DNA from: Acidobacteriota bacterium
GTDB taxonomy: Bacteria > Acidobacteriota > Blastocatellia > Pyrinomonadales > Pyrinomonadaceae
NCBI GenBank assembly: GCA_023391155.1
Contig: JAEWBM010000077.1
Location: forward strand, 1 to 26,443
Reading direction: 5' to 3'
DNA: 26,443 bases
The notes beneath the pieces were generated by a model. It worked only from the letters and a program-made list of their open reading frames with translations. It ran no database searches and was not told the DNA's origin. Positions 14,432-21,564 of this stretch are shown here, piece by piece. The position numbers and the translations under genes are program-made. The first letter of the stretch is position 1. Each line of letters starts with the position of its first letter.

Positions 14432-16464
14432 TCGTTCACCTCAAACCGAGTGGACTGTACGGCAGTTGCGTACTTATTATTCGCCTTACGATCAGAGACG
14501 ATAACTTGAAGGATATAGTCTCCAGCGGGTATGTTCTTTCCCAAGGTGAGAGCGCCCATCAGCACGACTGCCTGCGGATCAGTGCCAGGCTCCATGGCGA
14601 CTGGCGAGAATTCCCCTTCAAAGACCGGGGCCCCTTCATGAATCAGCCGGATCTTCGATACAAGATCGGGGGCATTTGCTTTGTCGAGTTTCGAGTTGTA
14701 AACAACCAGCCCGTATGTAAGTCCCGCTCCCTTTGCAAAACGCCTGAGCGAAGAATCACTTCGTGAACTGTCGGTGACCGGATCGGTAATGCCGGTATTA
14801 CCTTGCCGTCGAGCCTGACTGGCGGCACGTTCCAATGCAATGCTTGACAACGTAAGCCTCTTCTTTTTCAAGTTCGGAATTTCTATATACTCACTCGCCG
14901 AGCCCACTGTCCCGCCTGTGTTGTCACGAAGAGCGACACGGAACTGATACCCCCCGGGCTGCTTTATTGGCATGACAAATTCGTACACAAAACCGGTCTC
15001 GCGAAGACGCTGCACCTCATTTGGAGAAAGAGTGATCTTATAGTTTCTCCCGTGCTGATCGGCTATAACGCCGTTGTCGCCAAAGCTCGCTGCTAACAGC
15101 GTGAACTCAGCGGTCTTTGACCCGTTCTCGCCGTCTTTCAACTCTATCTCGTCGCCCTTTACGTGCAGCAGCGATCTGACATACGTCCCAATTGTGGCGT
15201 CATAGCCAAACAGCGGATTGAAGTTGAGGGTGATCTCATTGGCGGCAAACGGTGAGGTCAGCGCATCGAGCACCTGTTGCTCAGCACTTTTCGCACTTGC
15301 TGCCGCGCTGCGATCCTCATCGGTGACGTTGAAAAATCCACTCCGATATCGGACGATGGCCCCAGGGCGATCTACCTTTATCTCTATTCTATTGTATCTG
15401 CGCGTGTCCGGATCGAATGTCTCGCCCGAGGGTTCATAACCGATCAAATAGTAGCTTTGGTCGCGAAGCACATTCCTGATCCCCTCGGCGAAGCCGTTCG
15501 AGTTGGTAATAGCGAACCCACCCGTCTCCTCAGCAAGCAGTCGAAGACCAGCCTGCGATTCAAAGAAACTTCGGTCGTTGGGATCAGAAGCACCGAGAAT
15601 CGCGATCGGCACATTGGCGAAAAGTCCTCGAGGATCTATTCCGTATATTACGACCGACGCTCGGTTTGCCTGGTCGACCACGTCGTCAAGCAGGAATGTG
15701 GCTCGGTTGCCGGAGGAAGCCTTCGAGCGGCTGCCGATCACTCGAAAACCGTGTGAAAAAAGGATCACTGATTTCCGTCCCGGCAATTGGTTCATCCCAT
15801 TGATCACAAATCGCAAGGCACCGAGAGTACCCGCGGCATACGCGTCGCTCTGAAAATCCTCGACGGCATCACTCCCGTCACGCGCCTCAAAGGGCATGAA
15901 AGCTCCAAGATTATCTTTGAACAACGGCTTCCACTTTATGCGATCAACGGCGGCGTGAAGTATTTTCTTGTCCGTCGTGAACTGCTGAAGTGCTCCCACA
16001 CCCGAACCCGTTCGGATGATCGCCACTAGGTCGCCGGGCCGCATCTGCTCGTCAATAAACTGCTTGAGCGACCTTCGAGTATGCGCTGTCGTATCAAATC
16101 CGAGCGAGATATCGTCAACTACGATCGCAATGGAGCGTCGGACGGCTTCTGGCCGAACATTCTTTATCGGTTCCGGATACAAAGAGGCAGGCTCCGGCTT
16201 GCCGCCTGGGGACGAACCGCTGATAAAGGTGAACCCCGAGATGTCTTGCCGCTTGCCGTTCTCGTATATCTCGACCTCGTCGGGCCGTATGTCCCGGATG
16301 GGGTTTCCCTTTTTATCGGTGATCGTGACATCCAGCTGGATGAGGTTTGTCGAGATCTTTACGACCTCGCCATCGTCGGGAGGGGGTGTGGGTGCGGTGG
16401 TTTGGGCTTGAGCCGAAAGACCACTCATTAACAAGGTCAGGAAAATAAAAAGGATCCGTTTCAT
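14428..16464 (-). CDS. VWFA-related secreted protein, first of tandem pair
   Basis: A 678-residue paralogue of the following gene. The signal peptide is residues 1-20 (cut after SAQA). The same short beta domain follows (about 35-77), then a VWA-like domain (about 105-400) and a beta-rich C-terminal region. At the MIDAS position it reads VVDDISLGF: D118-x-S120-x-G122, so the last hydroxyl residue of the usual DxSxS is replaced by Gly. The ATG at 16464 has GGAG about nine bases upstream. It heads a minus-strand cluster: this gene, its paralogue (four-base overlap), the MenC-like enzyme (15-base gap) and the CxxCGG protein (four-base overlap). It diverges from the lytic transglycosylase gene across 151 bases. 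Function unknown; surface binding is an inference from the VWA fold. Confidence 0.85.
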   Translation of the reverse strand: MKRILFIFLTLLMSGLSAQAQTTAPTPPPDDGEVVKISTNLIQLDVTITDKKGNPIRDIRPDEVEIYENGKRQDISGFTFISGSSPGGKPEPASLYPEPIKNVRPEAVRRSIAIVVDDISLGFDTTAHTRRSLKQFIDEQMRPGDLVAIIRTGSGVGALQQFTTDKKILHAAVDRIKWKPLFKDNLGAFMPFEARDGSDAVEDFQSDAYAAGTLGALRFVINGMNQLPGRKSVILFSHGFRVIGSRSKASSGNRATFLLDDVVDQANRASVVIYGIDPRGLFANVPIAILGASDPNDRSFFESQAGLRLLAEETGGFAITNSNGFAEGIRNVLRDQSYYLIGYEPSGETFDPDTRRYNRIEIKVDRPGAIVRYRSGFFNVTDEDRSAAASAKSAEQQVLDALTSPFAANEITLNFNPLFGYDATIGTYVRSLLHVKGDEIELKDGENGSKTAEFTLLAASFGDNGVIADQHGRNYKITLSPNEVQRLRETGFVYEFVMPIKQPGGYQFRVALRDNTGGTVGSASEYIEIPNLKKKRLTLSSIALERAASQARRQGNTGITDPVTDSSRSDSSLRRFAKGAGLTYGLVVYNSKLDKANAPDLVSKIRLIHEGAPVFEGEFSPVAMEPGTDPQAVVLMGALTLGKNIPAGDYILQVIVSDRKANNKYATAVQSTRFEVNE
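16238..16386. repeat. 149-bp near-identical segment shared with 14175-14323 (copy B)
   Basis: Lies inside the first VWFA-related gene and encodes roughly residues 27-76. It is 145 of 149 identical to copy A, with sharp loss of similarity at both edges. This suggests recent gene conversion between the tandem paralogues, or very strong local constraint. Confidence 0.9.
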
Positions 16465-16521
16465 AGGAGGAACTCCGGGGGCGTCAGGCTTTAGTGTTGC
16501 GGCTTCGGGTCAAACAGTATT

Positions 16522-16530
16522 TGCTATAAT
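16522..16530 (+). promoter_or_regulatory. Extended -10 promoter candidate for the lytic transglycosylase
   Basis: TGC-TATAAT at 16522-16530 (TATAAT at 16525-16530) matches an extended -10 element exactly. No good -35 box is visible at 16-18 bases upstream, which extended -10 promoters tolerate. The predicted leader before the ATG at 16616 is about 80 bases. Confidence 0.5.
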
Positions 16531-16541
16531 ACATTTTTGCT

Positions 16542-16572
16542 TTGCTTTTTGTGAATATTTTTCAAGAAGCAA
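16542..16572. other. Imperfect hairpin in the leader of the lytic transglycosylase gene
   Basis: TTGCTT (16542-16547) pairs with AAGCAA (16567-16572), and pairing partly continues inward (TTG with CAA). It lies between the predicted -10 box and the start codon, in an AT-rich patch. It could be an operator or a leader structure. Weak evidence. Confidence 0.3.
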
Positions 16573-16615
16573 TTTTGCCGGCCGCGTTGTCATCATACAT
16601 TTCGGGAGTTTTTCA

Positions 16616-18910
16616 ATGTTCATGAAGTGGTTAAGTTTGTCATTGTCGAGTGTTTTTCTCGCTGCGGTTTCGAGCGTTAGCTGCACGGCGCAGCCGATCG
16701 CGGCTGATCCGCTGGTTTCGCTGCGGGAGCTTACGAGCGGCGGAAAGATGCCGGCGGAATCCGTGGTCGAGAGCATCGAGCGGCGGTATGCCGGGTCTCG
16801 GACGGGAGCTCTTGCGCGCCTGCTTCGGGCGCGGGTGCGGTTTGAGAACGGCGATTTTCGCGGTGCGGCGATCGTTCTGAACACGGACGAATTTGCTAAG
16901 CTCACCACGGTCGGCGACTACGCGCTTTGGCTTCGAGGACAGGCATTGGCAAAAGACGGCGATCACGCCGGGGCGATGGCGTCGTTTGAGAAGCTCCTTG
17001 CGGATTATCCGAATTCGATGCGCGGAGCGGCGGCGCGAATGGCATGGGCTGAATCGGCAATGGCCGCGGGACGCGCTGCGGCTGTCCCTGAATTTCTCGC
17101 ACCTCTGGTCGCAAAGCGGTCCGCCGATGCGATGCTTGCGACGGCCCGCGCCTATGAAGCAGCCGGCGACCGGACCGGCGCGCTTGAGTTTTATCGAAAG
17201 TCATACATTTACGGCGGAACGAGCGACGCAGGAAAAGAAGGCGAGAAGAAAATAACCGAGGCGGGCGACACGCTCGAGTCGCGCAATGCTGAAGAGGCTA
17301 CGGCCCGGGCGAACCGCCTTTTCGCGATGGGCGCTTTGTCTATGGCGTTCGACGCCTATAACAACCTGATCACCCGCTATCCCGCCGCCGCAACGCCCGA
17401 GGTGATGCTCAAGCGGCTGCAGGCGGCTGTTCGTGCCAAAAACATGGCAGGGGCACGCACCGCATTCGACGCGATGCCCGCAACGCTCGACGAAAAGGAA
17501 CAGGCCTATTACGAACTGATCACCGGCTATGCCGAGAACCGGATGTGGCCGCAGGCACGCTCCGCCGCCGAAGAGATGCGCGAGCGGATGCCGGAGGCCC
17601 GCCTTACGCCTAGGGCATGGGTCGACGCGGGATATGCCGCACGCGACGCCCGCAACAAGGGCGAGGAAAACTACTTCTTAAGGGCTGCCCTGGTGAACTA
17701 TCCGAAAGCGGTCGAGGTGGCCGGAGCCCAGTTTGAACTAGCATGGCTTGAACACGAGGCAAAGGACCACGCCCGAGCCTCAGACATGCTGATCGATCAT
17801 CTGGCGAATTATGCCGACCGTGACACGAGCAACCGCGGCCGTGCGGGCTATTGGTCCGCCCGCAACTCAGAACTTGCCGGTAAGATCGCCGAGGCATGCG
17901 TGCTTTATGAGGCGGTCGCCTATCGTTATGGCGCAAATTGGTACGGGCACATAGGGCTGGAGCGGCTCGAGGGGCTTCGCCGGCGAGGGCAGTGCCAGGC
18001 GACGCCGAACTTCGGCCCCGATTCCCAGGTAATGCGGGCGGCTGCAAATCTGAAAACGATCACCGTCGCACCGGAGACCTCGGGCGAGGTCGAACTGCTC
18101 CGTGCGGAAAAGGCCGAACAGCTCACCACCATCGGGCTATTCGATTGGGCCGCCGAGGAATTGGTCGAGGCGAAAAAGACCGCTGAAAATTCACCCAAGA
18201 TCAATCTCGCATTGGCCCAACATTATCAAATGAAAGGCGACAATGTTGCCGCGCTGCTTGCCCTGGCGAAGAGCTATCCGGATTATGCCCAGATGTTCCC
18301 CGAGGAGATGACACGTGAGGAATGGCAGATCTTTTACCCGCACAAGGCATGGAGCGAGATCCGCAAATGGGCGGATCAGAGGCGGCTGGACCCCTATCAG
18401 GTGGCGGGCCTGATCCGTCAGGAATCGATCTTTAACCCGCGTGCTGTTTCGAGCGCAAAGGCCTATGGCCTGATGCAGCTGCTGATGCCGACGGCAACGA
18501 TGACGGCACGTAAGTTCGGTGCACGTGTCCCAGCGTCTCATCTGGACCTTTTCAACCCGGCACTGAATATCGAGCTGGGCACCGCCTATATGCGTGAACA
18601 GCTCGACAAATATGGCCGCGTCGAATATATGGCGGCGGCCTACAACGCGGGCCCGGGACGGGTCGTCACCTGGCGAAGGACGCTGCCGATGGAAATGGAC
18701 GAGTTTGTTGAGGCGATACCGTTCCGTGAGACTCGCGGCTATGTGCAGGGAATCATCAGGAACACGGCCCAATATCGCCGGCTGTATGATATCGACGGCA
18801 ACTTTAAGCCGAACGTCGGCACCAAGCCGGTACGTGCAGCGGTCGACAGCCTCCCGGCCGACGAATTGGCCGCCAACCACCCTGAGGTGGTCGTCGATCG
18901 GGCCGAATGA
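16616..18910 (+). CDS. Soluble lytic murein transglycosylase (Slt70-like)
   Basis: A 764-residue exported enzyme that cleaves peptidoglycan between MurNAc and GlcNAc with formation of 1,6-anhydro-MurNAc. The N-terminus (1-25) is a signal peptide; Cys23 could make it a lipoprotein but the lipobox is poor. Residues about 30-560 are helical TPR-like repeats (many Ala-rich helix pairs), corresponding to the superhelical ring of Slt70. The catalytic GH23 domain is about 585-725: catalytic Glu603 in GLIRQESIFNP, then AYGLMQLLMPTA and AAYNAGPGRV. The ATG at 16616 has GGGAG about nine bases upstream. It converges with the winged-helix/TolB gene, only eight bases apart with no visible terminator. Length and order fit family 1A transglycosylases. 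No specific slt symbol is assigned because the TPR part differs from the enterobacterial protein. Confidence 0.9.
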   Translation: MFMKWLSLSLSSVFLAAVSSVSCTAQPIAADPLVSLRELTSGGKMPAESVVESIERRYAGSRTGALARLLRARVRFENGDFRGAAIVLNTDEFAKLTTVGDYALWLRGQALAKDGDHAGAMASFEKLLADYPNSMRGAAARMAWAESAMAAGRAAAVPEFLAPLVAKRSADAMLATARAYEAAGDRTGALEFYRKSYIYGGTSDAGKEGEKKITEAGDTLESRNAEEATARANRLFAMGALSMAFDAYNNLITRYPAAATPEVMLKRLQAAVRAKNMAGARTAFDAMPATLDEKEQAYYELITGYAENRMWPQARSAAEEMRERMPEARLTPRAWVDAGYAARDARNKGEENYFLRAALVNYPKAVEVAGAQFELAWLEHEAKDHARASDMLIDHLANYADRDTSNRGRAGYWSARNSELAGKIAEACVLYEAVAYRYGANWYGHIGLERLEGLRRRGQCQATPNFGPDSQVMRAAANLKTITVAPETSGEVELLRAEKAEQLTTIGLFDWAAEELVEAKKTAENSPKINLALAQHYQMKGDNVAALLALAKSYPDYAQMFPEEMTREEWQIFYPHKAWSEIRKWADQRRLDPYQVAGLIRQESIFNPRAVSSAKAYGLMQLLMPTATMTARKFGARVPASHLDLFNPALNIELGTAYMREQLDKYGRVEYMAAAYNAGPGRVVTWRRTLPMEMDEFVEAIPFRETRGYVQGIIRNTAQYRRLYDIDGNFKPNVGTKPVRAAVDSLPADELAANHPEVVVDRAE

Positions 18911-18918
18911 GCTAGGCT

Positions 18919-21135
18919 TTATCGGTCGAGGGTGATCTTTACAAGGTTATTGATCGCGGCGCCGCGGGAGACGGCAAAGGTCTTGCCGTCGGGTGACACC
19001 GCAAGGTTTGAGATCTTTTGATCGGTGAAATTGGTAATGCGTATTGCCTCGCCGCCATCGGCCGGAGCGAACCAGATATTGCTAACGGTCTCTCCACGGT
19101 CTATCAGATAAAGGCCGGTGCCCTCGGGTTTCCACACGGCGACGGTCGCAGCGTGGGGAATCCGGACCGGCGTGGCGGACGGCGCATTTGCATCAAATAT
19201 CCCGACGCCCCAAACCGGTACCGCTGCATCGTGATCGATATAAAACGCGGCAAATTTTGCCGCATCCGCAGGCGAGGTCCGTATATCGCCGGCGTCGTAG
19301 CGGGTCAGCGAGACCGCCTCTCCCCCGTCCATCGGGCGTCGCCACAGGCCCCCGCCGGTATAGTAAAGCCATTTGCCGTCCGCCGAGACCGCCGGATCGG
19401 CCGACCGTGCCTCAACGGCGATCTGCAGCCCTGACCCGTCGGAGTTCATTTGCCAGATCTGAGGCCTGCCGCCGCGGTCTGAGGTAAAAAAGATCGTGTT
19501 CCCATCCGGTGTGACCACGGGACGGTAGACCATTGCCCCCTTGTCAAAGGTGATCTGTTCGGTTTGGCCGGTATCAAGGGCCATACGCCAAAGGTTCCCG
19601 GTCAGGTGGCCCTCAGCCCGAGTGAAAAGCAGCGAGTTGCCGTCAGGCATCCAGCCGAGGCCCCATGCGCCGTTGTTGGCTGAGTTGTCGAAGGTCAGCT
19701 GCGTAACATTTGACGGTTCATCCACGGACACCAGGTATAGGTTCTCGGCTTTTTTCCAGGTGCTGGCCACGAGAAAGCTTCCGTCGGAGGCCGGCCGGAA
19801 TTCGCGGTAATCGTCGTTGTCATTGGTCACGCGGGAGGCTTTGCCGCCGGCGTCAATGAACCAGATCTGCACCGGCTCGCCGCGCTTCTCTCTAACCATG
19901 GCGAATATGCCCCCGGCGGACTCAGACCAATATGCCTGATGGACGGCCGCCACCGACGGGGTCGGAACTTCGCGGAACGTACCGGTCGCGAGATCGATCT
20001 CGGAAAGAGTTTCCCTGGCAGGGGAATCGGGTGTCTCCCGTTTAATTGTCGCCGTCAGCAGCCTAAGGCCGTCCGCTGACCAGTGCGGAGAGGTGCCCCA
20101 GATCTTGAACCCGGAACCGTCAGCCATTCTCGCCACGGACCGACATTCGTCGGGCCGTTCAATGCCGCAAACATCTAAATACTGCGCTCTTTCCTCGGGT
20201 TCCCGCCGGTAAAAGGCCATCTGCGTACCGTCGGGCGAGATCGAGAAGTGATGGACCGGCCGGCGGGTAATTAGCTGCGGAGTGCCGCCGTAGATCGGGA
20301 TGCGATAAACGCCCAGGTCACCCCCGTCGGGCGTGGCGCCATAGTAAATATGACTGCCGTCGGGGGCGAACTGAATGTTGAACAGGTGCTTCTCCTGCGG
20401 CTGAATGATGACGGTCTCGCTTCCGGACGAGAGATGCACCAGCACCAGGCTGTATTTTGCGTCGGCGGTGTGCATCACGTAGGCAGCGTTAGAATCGTCA
20501 GGCGACAGGCCCACATAGAGGGCACGCGCGGATGGCGTCAATCTCTCATACTCGACGCCTGACGCGGCAACGGGCGCGGTTTGGCCCACCGGATCGCCGA
20601 TAAGAGTCCACGCACCGAACGCACCCGCGCCGATGGCCGCAAAGAGCACGGCCGCGGCCAAGATGACGGAGCGGCGGCTCAGGGAGCTGCCGGAAGCAGC
20701 CTCGCCGATGACGGGGCGGATAGACGGCAGCGAGGCGTCGTCATACTCGGTCTCGGTTATGTACGCTTGCTCGAATGTCTCGCGTTCGATCGTGATCTCA
20801 TTGCGAAAAGGCGCATCCGCATTTCCCGTAAATCTATAGCCCCGTCTCGGCACGGTTTGGATCAGCTCTTCGTCGATGCCCGCCGCCTTGAAAGCCTTTC
20901 TTAGCTGATAAACATTTTGTGTAAGGACACCCTCTTCGACAAAGGAATCCGCCCAAACCCGGTCGAGTAAATCATTTTTTGAAACGACCTCGCCTCCGCT
21001 TTCGACCAGGACACAGAGCAGCTCGACCGCCTTGGACGGCAGCTCGGCAGGCACGCCGCGGACCCAAAGTATTCGCTGATCGAGGTCGAGGGCGAACTCG
21101 CCAAAGGTGCATAAACTGTTGACCGCGCGGGACAT
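18919..21135 (-). CDS. Winged-helix / TolB beta-propeller one-component regulator
   Basis: A 738-residue CadC/ToxR-like protein. Residues about 10-105 are an OmpR-type winged helix (Trans_reg_C): FGEFALDLDQR, LPSKAVELLCVLVESGGEVVS, then TQNVYQLRKAF and TVPRRGYRF. A single membrane helix is at about 155-178. The remainder (about 195-738) is a series of WD40/TolB-like propeller blades marked by SPDGT, FAPDGS, TPDGN and SADGKW turns. The predicted topology is a cytoplasmic DNA-binding domain and a periplasmic propeller sensor. Such fusions are abundant in Blastocatellia. The ATG at 21135 has no good ribosome-binding site; the bases before it are CCTCCTT. It is divergent from the fibre locus starting at 21272, so it could regulate that locus, which is inference from position. 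Confidence 0.88.
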   Translation of the reverse strand: MSRAVNSLCTFGEFALDLDQRILWVRGVPAELPSKAVELLCVLVESGGEVVSKNDLLDRVWADSFVEEGVLTQNVYQLRKAFKAAGIDEELIQTVPRRGYRFTGNADAPFRNEITIERETFEQAYITETEYDDASLPSIRPVIGEAASGSSLSRRSVILAAAVLFAAIGAGAFGAWTLIGDPVGQTAPVAASGVEYERLTPSARALYVGLSPDDSNAAYVMHTADAKYSLVLVHLSSGSETVIIQPQEKHLFNIQFAPDGSHIYYGATPDGGDLGVYRIPIYGGTPQLITRRPVHHFSISPDGTQMAFYRREPEERAQYLDVCGIERPDECRSVARMADGSGFKIWGTSPHWSADGLRLLTATIKRETPDSPARETLSEIDLATGTFREVPTPSVAAVHQAYWSESAGGIFAMVREKRGEPVQIWFIDAGGKASRVTNDNDDYREFRPASDGSFLVASTWKKAENLYLVSVDEPSNVTQLTFDNSANNGAWGLGWMPDGNSLLFTRAEGHLTGNLWRMALDTGQTEQITFDKGAMVYRPVVTPDGNTIFFTSDRGGRPQIWQMNSDGSGLQIAVEARSADPAVSADGKWLYYTGGGLWRRPMDGGEAVSLTRYDAGDIRTSPADAAKFAAFYIDHDAAVPVWGVGIFDANAPSATPVRIPHAATVAVWKPEGTGLYLIDRGETVSNIWFAPADGGEAIRITNFTDQKISNLAVSPDGKTFAVSRGAAINNLVKITLDR

Positions 21136-21271
21136 AAGGAGGTTTCAGAACTATTTGAGAAAACTTTGAGAACCGAAAAAGGACTTCAACGACCGCCGCC
21201 CGGTATAACCGAACACATTGAGGCACCGCCAGCAGCGTTCATAAGGTCACCGTGATTTTAAACCAAAGTTG

Positions 21272-21547
21272 ATGAAACGAAAAGAAATTTTTGTCCGCCG
21301 GCGAACCCTCGAACGCATTACGGTCCGAGCCAACGGAAATTATTCGGACCAATGCGGCGATTGCGTTCAGTGCCGACACACCGTTCGATGGGTACCGATG
21401 CACGGACTCTTGGCGTCGCCGGACCCCAGGTACGCGAACCTTGCGGAACGGGTCGCAGCCGGCAAGGTCCACCTCCGGTTCTTGTCTGACGAAAGCATCA
21501 TGATCTGCGAGGATTCGCTCTTCGGATCGGCACCCGAATCGGAGTGA
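21272..21547 (+). CDS. Small Cys-motif, excisionase-like protein
   Basis: A 91-residue protein beginning MKRKEIFVRRRTLERITVR, then a Cys cluster C28-x2-C31-x2-C34, then a C-terminal part (about 55-84) with LAERVAAGKVHLRFLSDESI and ICEDSL. The C-terminal pattern resembles the wing region of MerR/excisionase-like helix-turn-helix proteins. I recall a family of similar short proteins (RR-rich start, CxxC, VHF...LLIC) that is frequent in acidobacteria and has no known function. I use the ATG at 21272 and not a TTG three bases earlier. It lies 17 bases upstream of the fibre start and is probably co-transcribed with it. No strong promoter was found in 21136-21271. The reading is supported by conserved-looking motifs; function is unknown. 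Confidence 0.65.
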   Translation: MKRKEIFVRRRTLERITVRANGNYSDQCGDCVQCRHTVRWVPMHGLLASPDPRYANLAERVAAGKVHLRFLSDESIMICEDSLFGSAPESE

Positions 21548-21564
21548 ATAGATAGGAGATGGAA

